This document shows positions 35,114 to 46,868 of a DNA stretch of 64,000 nt, in pieces. The position numbers and the translations under genes are program-made. The notes under the pieces are model-generated. The model worked only from the letters and a program-made list of their open reading frames with translations, had not been told where the DNA came from and did not search any database. The stretch comes from Begonia masoniana (taxonomy: Eukaryota > Streptophyta > Magnoliopsida > Cucurbitales > Begoniaceae): the NCBI GenBank assembly GCA_022432975.1, contig CM039511.1, positions 22,656,557 to 22,720,556 on the forward strand, given 5' to 3'. The stretch's first letter is position 1. The number at the start of each line of letters is the position of its first letter.

Positions 35114-36173
35114 TCAGTACCTGAATAGTTCTTGATGTTGGTCTATCATGTCTTGCTGGCGCTCCCAAGTCGTCTTCTCAAAGTTCTGGTTACGCCATAA
35201 GACTTTCACTAGTGGAACCTCTTTGTTGCGCAATACATTCACTGCATAGTCTAAGATCTTTACTGGTTTCTCCTCATATGTAAGAGTAGGATGAACTTCA
35301 ATACTCTGCTGTTCCACAATCTGAGATGGATCTCGTACACACTTCTTAAGCATGGAGACGTGGAACACATTGTGAATCCCTTCCATAGAGGCTGATAACT
35401 CTAATTGATATGCTGTTTTTCCAATTCTCTTCAGAATACTAAATGGTCTAATAAATTTGGGGCTCAACTTTCCTCTCTTTCTAAATCTCACAAATCCTTT
35501 AAATGGTGACACCTTGAGAAAAACTTCTTCACCTACCTCAAACTCTAATTCTCTACGCCTGCAATCTGCATAGCTCTTCTGTCGGCTCTGAGCTGCCAAA
35601 ATTTTCTGTCGGATGAGGGCAACCTTCTCAACCGTTTGCTGCACCATGTCAGGACCAAGCAACTGTGCTTCCCCAACTTCATCCCAGTACAAAGGTGATC
35701 TGCATTTTCGTCCATACAATGCTTCATACGGTGCCATTCCTATTGTTGCCTGAAAATTGTTGTTGTAAGTGAATTCTACTAAGGATAGATACTTGCTCCA
35801 AGAACCTTGAAAATCCAATGTGCATGCACGAAGCACATCCTCTAATGTTTGGATGGTTCTTTCGGATTGTCCATCTGTCTGAGGGTGAAAAGCTGTGCTA
35901 AAACTAAGCTGCGTTCCCATAGCCTTATGCAGACTTTTCCAAAACTTAGATGTAAATCTAGAGTCTCGGTCTGAAACTATGGTACTTGGAACTCCATGTA
36001 ACCTAACAATTTCCTGCACGTACAATTCAGCAAGTTGATCCATCAAGTAAGTCACCTTTATTGGTAGGAAATGAGCTGATTTGGTTAGTCGGTCGACTAT
36101 AACCCAAATTGCATCGTGTCCCTTTACTGTTCTAGGAAATCCTATAACAAAATCCATCGTTATTTGTTTCCAT
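35114..36173 (-). pseudogene. Integrase core and chromodomain of gypsy 1
   Basis: Open for 347 codons from [10 protein letters not shown] (36157), after a TAG at 36176. Integrase core motifs are the Asp in [11 protein letters not shown]'s preceding strand, VSDRDSRF and [16 protein letters not shown] (the Glu). The C-terminal 60 residues ([36 protein letters not shown]) resemble an integrase chromodomain, which directs insertion to marked chromatin. This part looks intact but is separated from the rest of the polyprotein by the stop. Confidence 0.87.
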
Positions 36174-36175
36174 TT

Positions 36176-37248
36176 CTATTCGGGAACTGGTAAGGGTTGT
36201 AATGCTCTTGCAGGTCTTTGATGTTCAGCTTTGACTTGCTGGCAGACCAGACATGATTCCACATACTCCGCCACACTTCTTTTCATACCTGGCCACCAAT
36301 AATGTTGTCTAATGTCCTTGTACATCTTTGTACTCCCAGGGTGGACAGAGAACCTGGAAGAATGTGCTTCTGAAAGAATTTCATCACGAAGTTCTTTAAT
36401 GGCAGAAACGAACCATCTATTCCTAAATTTAAGGATTCCATCGGTATAATGGTTAAAATCTGACCTGTCCGTAGAATCCATGCTTAACTTGTATTTGTTG
36501 CACTCATCATCATTCGTCTGAGCTTTCTTTATTTTCTCAAAAATGGTAGGCTTTAAGGTTATGGCTGAAAGTATAGCTGATACAGTGGATACTACTTCTA
36601 GATACACTGGTTAAACCTCTGGAATTCTGACTCTAAGGCTAGTGACATATCGAAAATCATGGTTGGGGTTGGTGTTGTAACTCTGTTCAAAGCATCTGCC
36701 ACAACATTTGCTTTGTCGGGATGGTATTTAATCTCAAAATCATAGTCCTTTACAAACTCCAACCATCGACGTTGCCTCATGTTTAGTTCCTTCTGTGTGA
36801 AAATATACTTCAGGCTCTTATGATCCGAAAATATCTCACAGGATTGTCCATACAGGTAATGCCTCCAAATCTTAAGTGCAAATACTACTGCAGCTAATTC
36901 CAAGTCATGCGTAGGGTAATTCTTATCATGTGTTTTCAGCTGTCTAGAGGCATAAGCTATTACCCTTGCATTCTGCATTAAAACACAACCAAGACCAATT
37001 TTGGAGGCATCACAGTAAATGCTAAACTTACCATCTTCAACTGGAAGGGTTAAGATTGGAGCATTGGTCAGTTTCTGTTTCAAGGTCTGGAAACTATACT
37101 CACATTCATCAGTCCATATATATTTAACATTTTTCCTTGTTAACTTAGTAAGGGGTGTTGCAATCTTTGAAAATCCCTCAATAAATTTTCTATAATATCC
37201 TGCTAATCCAAGGAAACTTCGAATATCTGAAGCATTCCTTGGTTGGGG
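36176..37248 (-). pseudogene. RNase H and integrase zinc region of gypsy 1
   Basis: 37248 down to about 36600 encodes the RT-RNase H tether ([13 protein letters not shown]) and RNase H ([48 protein letters not shown]). A frameshift near 36600 leads to 36607-36176 with the H2C2 motif ([15 protein letters not shown]... CLVCQQVK) and then a TAG. Confidence 0.87.
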
Positions 37249-39603
37249 TCATTCCTTAACTGCTTGAACCTTAGCTGGATCAACAGATATCCCAACTCCA
37301 GAGATCACATGACCAAGAAAGTGAACTCTGTCCAACCAAAACTCACACTTAGAAAACTTGGCATAAAGTTGGTGCTGCCTAAGTATTCCCAACACCAAAC
37401 TCAAATGCCTGGCATGCTCATCTTTAGTATGAGAATAGATTAAAATATCATCGATAAACACTATGACAAACTTATCCAAGTATTCATGAAACACTCTATT
37501 CATGAGATCCATAAAGGCTGCTGGTGCATTTGTCAATCCAAAGGACATGACCAAAAACTCATAATGTCCATACCTCGTGCGAAAAGCAGTCTTTGGAATA
37601 TCCTCAGATTTAACCTTCAGCTGGTAATAACCGGACCTAAGGTCAATCTTAGAGAAAACTCTTGCACCAATAAGCTGATCAAATAAATCATCAATCCTCA
37701 GCAGTGGATACTTGTTCTTGACAGTTAGCTTATTCAATTCCCTATAGTTTATGCACATATGCATTGATCCATATTTCTTTTTGACAAAAAGGACAGGTGC
37801 ACCCCATGGTGAAAAGCTAGGGCGTATGAACCCTTTCTCCAACAAATCCTCTAACTGCTTCTTCAATTCCTTAAGTTCTGTTGGTGCTAGTCTATATGGA
37901 TTCTTGGATACAGGCTCAGCGCCTGGGTAGACATCCACAACGAATTCAATTTCTCTATCTGGTGGCAAGCCAGGAAGGTCATCTAGGAATACTTCCAGAA
38001 AATCTTGGACAACTAAAACATTCTTGGGGTTTGATTTTTCTACTAGTTGTGTGTCTAAAACATTGGCCAAAAAGCACAAATACTCCCTGCATGAGGAGGG
38101 TCTACAATTGATAGAAGTCATTACAGTCATTTCCTTACTCTTCTTCAGAGCTTGGAAGGTATGGTTTAAACCACCAGGGGGTTGAAAACTAACAATTCCA
38201 GTCCGACAATCTATTGTGGCATAATGCTTAAACAACCAATCCATTCCTAGAATGACATCAAATCCCATTATGTCCATAACAATAAGATCAGCAGGTAGAC
38301 TTACGTTTCCTACTAACACAACACTGTCACGCATCACCTGGTTAGAGTGCATGCGTTCACCGGAAGGTAATGCAACACTAAACACATGCATGGAAGGGGT
38401 AAACTGCACATCTAACTTAACAGCAAAAACAGATGCTATAAAGGAATGTGTTGCACCAGAATCTATTAAAGTAAAAGCAGGCACAAAGTTGATCAATATA
38501 GTTCCTGACACAACAGCAGGCTGTTCCTCACCCGACTCCGTCATGGAGAATATCCTGGGTTTAATCAAAGCAGGGCCGCTCTTCAAAGCTGGGCAGTCTC
38601 TGTTGATATGGCCGACTTTGTTACAATTAAAGCATCGGGTGATTCTAGGCTTCGGGCAATCTCTGTGTGTATGTCCAAACTCCTCACAGTTGAAACACTT
38701 ACCTGACCCGAATCTGCACTCGCCCAAATGACTTTTCAGACACTTCGGGCACTGGGGATACCTCTTGTTATCTGGTACCTTCCTCCCTGATCCTTGGTTA
38801 CTTTGGCCTTCATTTGGCCTCTTCATTCCTCTCTGTTGTTGGGTTTGAACGAACTTTCGTGGGGCTTCCTTCGGTCCAGAACATTTCATTTCAGCTTCTT
38901 CCACCTCCAAAGCTGTGGACACAACTTCACTGAAAGGTAAACCTTTAAAACCCGAAAACTTGACCCCTCTGTACATATCAGGCTTCAGTCCTTGCATAAA
39001 TAGAAACACCTTATCTTCATTCTTGTGAACAAGGTGTCCAGCGAACCTGGACAGAGTCTCAAATTGTCTGACGTACTCAGCCACAGATCCTGACTGCTTC
39101 AAGTTCAGGAACTCCACCTTCTTTGTGGCCTGGATGGTGCTGTTAAAATACTTTTCAAAGAAAATGTCCTTGAACTGAGACCAAGCCATAGTCAGAATGT
39201 CAGTGGTGGTCTCAATTGTCTCCCACCAAAGTTGAGCGTCTCCAGCAAAATGAAATGTCGCCAGAGTGACCTTGTCTCCTTCTCCGACGTTGGCACACCT
39301 AAACATACTTTCAATCTTCCTAAGCCACTCTTTAGCAACAATCGGGTTAGATGATTTTCCATCAAACGTGGGCGGTTGAAGCCTCCAGAATCGGTCTCCT
39401 GAATGTTCATTGCTAGAACCCGAGTTGGCACTTCCTTGTACTTCTTGGTTCAACAACACTCCTAACTGATCGGACTGCTGATGTACTAAGTCTGTCTGCT
39501 GACGCACCAATTCCGTCAGCTGTCTAATTACACTAGAGTCCTCCTCCTGTCTCGAAGTTGGTATCTCTCTTGGTAGTCTTGGTCTTCCTGGTCGTCTAGC
39601 CAT
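37249..39603 (-). pseudogene. gag, protease and reverse transcriptase of gypsy 1
   Basis: 784-codon open frame from ATG 39603 ([13 protein letters not shown]). Order: gag (about residues 75-240, [23 protein letters not shown]), zinc knuckles ([40 protein letters not shown]; about 283-345), aspartic protease ([14 protein letters not shown]; about 375-480), and RT with [13 protein letters not shown] as the catalytic motif near the end. It stops at TGA 37249-37251 where Trp is expected (VKE then stop then PQ). Without that stop it would read into RNase H. Confidence 0.9.
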
Positions 39604-39742
39604 TTTGCTATATTCCTAGACAAGGTTAAATACTCTCATAAATATCTAATAACTAAGGCTAACATAAACACTTACAGTTGTTGAAGTACTTCCATGCGTC
39701 GGTTGGCACTGATGAGTAATTTTTTGAAAGGTTTAACTAAAT

Positions 39743-39755
39743 GTCTCTGATACCA
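39743..39755 (-). other. Primer-binding site of gypsy 1
   Basis: The minus strand reads TGGTATCAGAGAC, 3 nt after the 5' LTR. It is complementary to the 3' end of initiator tRNA-Met. Confidence 0.85.
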
Positions 39756-39758
39756 TAC

Positions 39759-41744
39759 TGTAACGCCCCGAATTATATAAACCCGGCTCGCTACACTTAA
39801 CACGAATATAACTAAGAAACTTTGGACAAAATTTAAAATTTCGCTCGAAAGTCAAAATTTGACATTTTCTAAAACCTCGAAATATTTAAAAAAAGACTAG
39901 CAGCGGAAATCATTTAAGCAAAAATAGAGTTAAACAAAACTATATAAAAGAAATGTTTGAATAATCTGTTGGAATAGTAAGAAACAATCGGCCAAAGGAA
40001 ATAAGGTTTAAATCGTGAAATACTCAAAAAGTTACAGAAGTCAAACATATCTACCGCCGAGCAAAGTCAACGGAAGAGGCTGAAACTGGAACCAGAAGGC
40101 TTCCCTGGTGACAAGCGACAAAACTTTGGCTACATCAACCGGTCACAAAACGACAAAACACTTCCTACATCCACCGGTGACATCAGCCATCATCCGATCG
40201 GCTTTATCATACATCCACCGGTGACGTCAGCCGGATGATTTATTCATCCGATTTACTTTATCATACATCCACCAGTAAAACAAGCTACATATACCGATTA
40301 CTAAACGACAAATTACATTCTGTATCATCCGATGGCTTCCACTGAGGACATCTTCCGATAGACAACAGAACAACAATTCAACTTCTGCCGATAGACTTCA
40401 TCTACCGATAGAGAACAGAATAACAACTCGACATCTGTCGATAGATTTCATCTACCGACAGAGAACAGAACAACAACTCTAACTACGGAAAGGAAATTAC
40501 TCACTTCACTGAAACCATTCAGAAACAATTCAAACCATTACATTACTAAAATCCAGTGAGTACCAACGTAAAATCCCAACAAAATACTATTATCAGTAAA
40601 TCTCAAAAAAAGGGTGTTCAAAACATTGAAACCACTACGGTCATGAAAATTCAACACACTTAAATCGAAACATTGTCAACTAAACCTTCATACAACTGAC
40701 ACCAGTTAGCCCGCCTTATCAGTTTACTAGACCGAAGCATGAATGTACTCCTCCAACTTCATCTATTCATCTGTGCACACAAGGAAATCACCTGCAGTAT
40801 TCTCAACACCTACATCACAAAACTCATCTATTAGCCTAATGCTAAGTAAGTAAAGCAGTAAGAAACTAGATGTTGAAACGCTGAAACACAAAATTCCTAA
40901 ACATACAAATTTCTACTTTCTCATCTCAGTTGCATTCACGTTCATTCATAACTGATCTGATCCCTCGGTTCCCTTGGGAGTGGGATCAATCCTCCCAATG
41001 TTATACATCCTCTACTCGATTAAGGGGCGGATGGATTCCCTTAATAGCTAATCTGATCCCTCAGTTCCCTTGGGAGTGGGATCAATCTCCCAATGTTATA
41101 AATCTACTACATCAATTAAGGAGCGGATTAGTTCCCTTAATAGCTATCATAACACGTTCTGTTCATGCCTTACCATTCATTCCATGTAAATTCATTTTCG
41201 TGTTTCTTCAAAAACATGATGCGTGACATAAAGAAAACACTCAAACATGCATAACCCTACTGTTTTGTGATGTAGGCCCGAAGGCACACACAATACTTCA
41301 CTTACCTGGATTCCTGGTGAATACTCGGTTAGGAGTTGCTTCGAAACTGCTCACCTAGAACCATAAACAGAGCATTAAGCCAATCCTTACAAATCCTCAT
41401 TCTAAAGCATTCAGAAAACCTAAGTGAACAGTTAGGAGTTCTATTCACTGAGCATCCCCAAATTTTACACTAAACCCGAATCTATTCTCATTCACAACAT
41501 CCGCGAAATCCCCACATTATACTCCCTCAGTTGTCTAACTGCTTAAACTAGAGAGAAATGAGGAAAACTTACCAGGTTGAAAGGGAAATCGGGTGGGAGA
41601 ATCGCCGAGAGCTCTGCTGAGCTTGAGTCGAATACCGAAAGGAGTAAAGATGAAACAGTGGCGACTATAGTGCATTTATCACTAAATCTCTTCCCTTTAA
41701 TAGGTTATCCACTTTTAAATTTCAAGTTATCCTTATACCCTTGC
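39759..41744 (-). repeat. 5' LTR of gypsy 1 (outer end lost)
   Basis: Matches 33330-35078 but keeps the block missing there. It stops at CCCTTGC, where sequence of another LTR family begins; TGC is shared at the junction (41742-41744). The LTR promoter side is therefore truncated. Confidence 0.88.
40810..41305 (-). promoter_or_regulatory. Putative LTR intron of gypsy 1
   Basis: On the minus strand CCAG precedes GTAAGTGAAG (41305) and TTGTGATGTAG ends it (40810), followed by GTGTTGAG. The block CTTACTTAGCATTAGG lies before the acceptor. About 496 bp, including two units of the 95-bp repeat. Confidence 0.5.
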
Positions 41745-41984
41745 GCACCTCCTCCTCCATTTCTACACTTAACCAATTCTTTCCCTTTTCTAACACCTCC
41801 TCTTCACATTTAACCCACCAAAAACATTCTCAACCACGTTAAATACACCATACTTCAATCTCCCGAAAAACCCGACTCAAAACGTACCCAAATCCGTGTT
41901 AAAATTTCATGAAAATAAACCGCGTGGATCGCTCTAAATACCGAGCTAATCCATACAACTTAAAATACCTAAAAATCATCAAAT
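41742..41984 (-). repeat. LTR fragment of the gypsy 2 family
   Basis: Closely matches 47393-47634 inside the LTR of gypsy 2. It is what remains of the 3' LTR of that element; both sides end at deletion junctions. Confidence 0.85.
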
Positions 41985-41989
41985 TCATA

Positions 41990-43066
41990 CCAACGGCAAT
42001 ATCGGAACATCCAAGAATGTATTGACACTCTAGACCACGCTGACACTCTCAAGAATATCCATCAAGTATCTGGATCGTAATTCTCAGATTGACGTCAGTC
42101 TTTGGGTGGAAAAAGCAGGGCTAAAAGTCAACTTAAGTACCCATAGCGCTTTGTAAACTTTTTCAAAATCTTGAAGTAAATCGGGACTCGGTCTGAAACA
42201 ATTGACACAGGGAAACCCCCCAGGCAGTTTATAATCTCCTGGGGACATATAACTCTGCAAACTGATTCATCGGGTAAGTCATCTTTACTGGAAGGAAATG
42301 AGCTGTCTTGGTCAATCTATCAACCACAAACCAATACTGTCATGGTCTTTTATTGTCCTCGGTAATCCAACTACGAAATCCATTGCAATTGACCCACTCA
42401 CTGAAGAATCGGTAGAGGTTGTAACATTCACCGGGCCCTTGGTGGACGCCTTAACTTGTTGGCAAACTAGGAAGGATTGTACATATCTAGCTACATCACG
42501 CTTCATGTTCGGCCACCAATAAAGCACTTTTAGATTTCGGTACATCTTGGTGTTACTCGGATGCACTGAGAACGATGATGAATGAGCCTCTGCTAAAATC
42601 AACTTCCTCAACTCTTCATCCTTCGGAACATACCAACGGTCCCGAAACTTTATAACGCCATCCTCCGAATAACTGAAATCAGAAGATGCATCGGTCAACT
42701 TGGTCATAATTGCTTCCTTTTCTTCCGAGTCCATCTGTTGAGCCTCCTTAATTTTGTCCAAAAGAGTAGGCCGTATGGTCAAGTCAACAAGTAAGGCCGA
42801 AAGCTCTGAAACTACTTCAAGTTCATACCTCTGAATCTCCTTTCTCAACGAATCTGGCATACAGCAAACGACTGACTCATTGGTCTTAGGCATCCTACTC
42901 AATGCGTCTACCACCGTATTCGCCTTTCCTGGATGGTATTTGATTTCAAAGTCGTAATCTTTCATAAACTCCAACCATCTCCTTTGCCTCATGTTTAAAT
43001 CTTTCTGCGTAAAAAGATACTTTAAACTCTTATGGTCTGAAAACACTTCACACTTTTGACAGTAAA
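41990..43066 (-). pseudogene. RNase H end and integrase part of gypsy 2
   Basis: From the Cassandra insertion downward: [21 protein letters not shown]-like VVDALSRM, then the H2C2 motif ([24 protein letters not shown]) and MDFVVGLPRT. Below 42312 the integrase core is frameshifted and ends in a deletion near 41985. Confidence 0.84.
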
Positions 43067-43444
43067 TGTGATGACCCGAATGTGCACGTATGGGTACGAT
43101 GGCTGCACGAACAAAACTTCCGGATGGCGGTACGTCCGCGCGGGTGAACCGGAAGATGACAGGTTGTAAAAAGGGGGTTGTCACAATCCCACATCGCTTG
43201 GGGAAGTATGTGGAAATGAAACATATATAAAGAGACCCTCCCAACATAGCAAGACGCGTTTTGGAGCACAATTGGCAACGGATCCCATAAGAACTTCGAA
43301 GTTAAAAGTGCTTCGGCGAGAGCAATTTCAGGTTGGGTGACCTTCTGGGAAGTTTTTGCCAAACAAAGCCGTGAGGGGAGGATATTGGGCTGCGGCTCAA
43401 TCCCCAGAGCGGACAATATCTTGCTGGGAATATGGGTCATTACA
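43067..43444 (+). repeat. 5' LTR of the complete Cassandra
   Basis: 378 bp. Contains a TATA-like TATATAAA (43224-43231) upstream of the 5S-derived module. Confidence 0.9.
43280..43353 (+). other. 5S rRNA-derived module
   Basis: From GGATCCCATAAGAACTTCG to CTGGGAAGT in 5S sense orientation. The second copy is 43728-43801 in the 3' LTR. Intermediate element and box C are well kept; box A has changes. Confidence 0.87.
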
Positions 43445-43446
43445 AA

Positions 43447-43459
43447 TGGTATCAGAGCC
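43447..43459 (+). other. Primer-binding site of Cassandra
   Basis: TGGTATCAGAGCC, 2 nt after the 5' LTR, complementary to initiator tRNA-Met. The G-rich tract GAGGGGGGG (43503-43511) before the 3' LTR is the probable polypurine tract. Confidence 0.88.
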
Positions 43460-43515
43460 TGTACCCAACCGGAAATGTGACCAACGAGGACGTTGGGCCC
43501 CCGAGGGGGGGTGAT

Positions 43516-43892
43516 TGTGATGACCCGAATGTGCACGTATGGGTACAATGGCTGCATGAACAAGAACTCGGATGGCGGTACGTCTGCGCGGGCGAACCGG
43601 AAGGTGACAGGTCGTAAAAAGGGGGTTGTCACAATCCCACATTGCTTGGGAAAGTATGTGGAAATGAAACATATGTAAAGAGACCCTTCCAACATAGCAA
43701 GACGCGTTTTGGAGCACAATTGGCAACGGATCCCATAAGAACTTCGAAGTTAAAAGTGCTTCGGTGAGAGCAATTCCAGGTTGGGTGACCTTCTGGGAAG
43801 TTCTCGCCAAACAAAGCCGTGAGGGGAGGATATTGGGCTACGACCCAATCCCCAGAGCGGACAATATCTTGCTGGGATAAGGGGTCATTACA
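43516..43892 (+). repeat. 3' LTR of the complete Cassandra
   Basis: 377 bp, very similar to the 5' LTR with scattered differences. Confidence 0.9.
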
Positions 43893-46732
43893 GTAAAGAT
43901 AGTGCCTCCATATTTTCAACGCAAATACTACCGCTGCCAATTCTAAGTCATGCGTCGGATAATTCTGCTCATAAGTCTTCAATTGCCTAGAGGCATAGGC
44001 AATTACCTTTCCGTCCTGCATTAATACGCACCCCAATCCTACTTTGGATGCGTCACAATATATACTGAATGTTCCATTCTCCACGGGCAGAATCAACAAT
44101 GGCGTTGTGGTCAACTTTTGCTTCAAGGTCTGAAAACTTTCCTCACATGCCTTAGACCACACATATTTCTCTTCCTTCTTAGTTAAATTCGTCAAAGGCT
44201 TTGCTATAATTGAGAACCCTTCAATAAACTTCCGATAATACTCAGCCAGGCCAATGAAACTTCGCACTTCACTTGCATTCCTCAGCTGAGGCCACTCTTT
44301 CACGGCTTGAACCTTAGCCGGATCTACCGAAACTCCTTCTTTTGAAATTACGTGGCCTAAGAAGTTCACCTAATTTAGCCAAAATCTGCACTTGGAAAAC
44401 TTAGCATACAATTGGTGCCGTTTCAACATATCCAAAACGGTCCTTAAGTGCTTCGCATGTTCATCATTTCGGGAATATATCAGAATGTCATCTATGAACA
44501 CTATCACGAACTTATCCAGGAACTCCCGAAACACTCTGTTCATGAGATCCATAAAAGCTGCCGGGGAATTCGTCAAACCGAAGGACATAACTCTAAATTC
44601 ATAGTGCCCATAACGCGTTCTAAAAGCGGTTTTTGGTATATCCTCGGCCTTAACCTTCAATTGGTGGTACCATGACCGTAAATCAATCTTCGAGAACACA
44701 CTGGCCCCGCGCAATTGATCAAACAGGTCGTCTATCCTCAGTAGTGGATACTTATTTCTGATGGTTAATTTATTCAACTCTCGGTAATCCACGCACATTC
44801 TTAAGGAACCATCTTTCTTCTTCACGAATAAGACCGGAGCGCCCCAAAGAGAAACACTCGGCCGTACAAAACCCTTGTCTGTTAGTTCTTTAAGCTGGAC
44901 GTACAACTCCTTCAGCTCAACTGGTGCCATTCTATACGGATTCTTAGACACTGGCGCCGAACCAGGAATAATCTCAATAGTGAACTCTATTTCTCGATCT
45001 GGAGGCAAGCCGGGCAACTCGTCCAGAAATACTTCTGTAAAGTCCTTAACCACTGGAATGTCACACAACTTCAACTCATTTCGCATGCTTACTTCCTCAA
45101 CACTTGCTATAAATCCAAAACATCCATGCTTCATCGAATATAGGGCATTCACAGGCAAGCTAGGCAGCTCGTCTAAGAACACTTCCTTAAGGCTATCAAC
45201 CGCCGAAATATCACATAGTTTTAATTCATCTTGCATTCGTACATCCACAATACTCGCTATAAAATTGAAACATTTGGGTTTTATCGAGTACAGGGCACAC
45301 ATCGACGTTACTAAAGGCATCCTACTCGAACGGAGGGTCGCTCGAAAGAAATAATTCTCCCCATTTGGGGTTCTAAAATCTACTACACCCGACCGACAAT
45401 TGATTGTGGCATAATGCCAAAACAACAAATCCATGCCCAAGATTACATCGTACCCCTTCATATATATGACGATCAGGTTCACATAAAGCCGCCGACCACC
45501 AATAGATATAACCTCTCCCTGTATTGCTTGATCGGAACATAAAAGCTCCCTGGAGGGCAACATGACACTATAACTACGATCAGCTGGGGCAGAATGTAGT
45601 TTCCACTTAGATATATAATACTGTGCTATGAATGAGTGGGTTGCCTCCGTGTCAATTAAAACGTGAGCTGCATGTCCACAAACCAGAACAATACCTGATA
45701 CCACTAAAGGCTGAGCAGCTTCCTCGTCTTCAATAAGAGCAAAGATCCTAGAAGGACCACCTGGGGGTCTCTTGGCCGATCCAGGACAATCTACGGCCTT
45801 ATGCCCCACCTTATCACACCTGAAGCATCGGCCTGTATACAACTTACAATCACCTTGATGATATTTCTGACAGATAGAGCACAAAGGAGCCGGTGGTGCC
45901 CCTTGTGGGCGTTTGCCCTTGTCTTGAGCTCTAGGCGTCTCATTCGCCCGTTTGACACCACGTTGTGGTTGTGGCTGCCAACCTCGGTTCTGCTGTGGCT
46001 GTACTTCTCTAATAAACCTCCTCGACACTTCTCTTTGTCGCTGCAGTTTCATTTCAATGTCATCAAGCTCGAGGGCCTTGGCTACAACTCGATGATACGA
46101 CATATCCTCAACTTCTTCCGTCTTCACTCCTTTCAAGATCTCCAATTTCAAACCTTGAACAAACTGGTATATTTTATCTTCTTCATCGCTGACCATCATA
46201 CCTGTGTATCTGGACAATGATTCAAACCTGTGCACATACTCGGCCATAGACCCTGTCTAGCGCAGCTGAGAGAACTCGGCCCTCTTGTTGGCTCGAAGGG
46301 CACGGTTGAAATACTTGTTGTAGAATATTGTCTTGAACTCTGCCATGTCATGACCCCTACATCGGTAGTGACCATCACTGAATCCCACCAGAACACGGCA
46401 TCCTTCTCCAAGTTGAACACCGCACACGTTACTTTGTCCGCTTCCTCTACCTTCGCATAAGTGAACATACTTTCAAGTTTGCGGATCCACTTTTCAGCAC
46501 TAGTGGGATCCGAGGACTGTCCATCGAAAGTTGGGGGCCTAAGCCGTCTGAACCTCTCTCCACTTAGTTCACGGGAATTGTTACCCTGTCCACCACCGTT
46601 TCCATCCCTGTTGTGTAAGATTCCTATTTGTTTGGACTGTTGACGCACTCTTTCCATTAGTTGGCTATTAGGAATCTCATCGTCTTGTCTGGGTGCTCTC
46701 GGCATTTTCTCCTTCCTAGACACATTAGACAA
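43893..46732 (-). pseudogene. gag, protease, RT and RNase H start of gypsy 2
   Basis: gag starts near 46704 (MPRAPRQDDEIPNSQLMERV). A frameshift near 46345 and a TAG near 46260 break it; 46247-44370 is open. That part has the zinc knuckle [14 protein letters not shown], protease with [11 protein letters not shown] (Gly of the active triad replaced by Glu) and RT with [15 protein letters not shown] at 44370 interrupts before [12 protein letters not shown]. RNase H follows ([13 protein letters not shown]) up to the Cassandra at 43892. A 150-bp in-frame duplication lies between protease and RT. Confidence 0.86.
44997..45296 (-). repeat. 150-bp in-frame tandem duplication in pol
   Basis: Two 50-residue copies (45147-45296 and 44997-45146), each starting ALYS and containing ELKLCDI and EVFLDELP. 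They have diverged to roughly two-thirds identity while both stay open. Confidence 0.88.
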
Positions 46733-46851
46733 TTCAACAAAATAAATTTCTAGGAATCATACTTAAACTTAAACACTTACAGTCGATGGAGAGTTCCCGT
46801 GCGGCGGTGTGTTTTGGCAGGCAATCCTCAGAATCGCTTTTAAAACTCAAT

Positions 46852-46864
46852 CTCTCTGATACCA
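46852..46864 (-). other. Primer-binding site of gypsy 2
   Basis: The minus strand reads TGGTATCAGAGAG, 4 nt after the LTR. Confidence 0.83.
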
Positions 46865-46868
46865 TAGT

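Larger units (their letters stand above)
33330..41744 (-). mobile_element. Nearly complete chromodomain Ty3/gypsy element (gypsy 1)
   Basis: Minus-strand element with 3' LTR (33330-35078), polypurine tract, pol, gag, PBS and 5' LTR (39759-41744). TATCT precedes it at 33325-33329. The opposite target copy is gone because the 5' LTR is truncated at a junction near 41742. Only two stops and one frameshift interrupt gag-pol, and the LTRs differ by a few percent in the part I compared, so it is the youngest gypsy element here. The C-terminal chromodomain suggests the Tekay/Del-like group; that assignment is an inference. Confidence 0.88.
43067..43892 (+). mobile_element. Complete Cassandra element in the RNase H region of gypsy 2
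   Basis: 826 bp flanked by GTAAA (43062-43066, 43893-43897). LTRs are 43067-43444 and 43516-43892, both from TGTGATGACCC to GGTCATTACA (inverted ends with one mismatch). The internal domain is 71 bp. The length fits known Cassandra elements. It sits opposite in direction to its host, and the host frame is restored on both sides (WRHYLY then KCEVFSD). Confidence 0.93.

Noticed and set aside
42312..43271. 319-residue open frame starting MCSKTRLAM
   Set aside because: Its first part is Cassandra LTR sequence; only the portion below 43066 is gypsy pol. The fusion is accidental.
43280..43353. 5S rRNA gene
   Set aside because: Only part of 5S is present with changes in box A, and it lies within a Cassandra LTR with clear boundaries.
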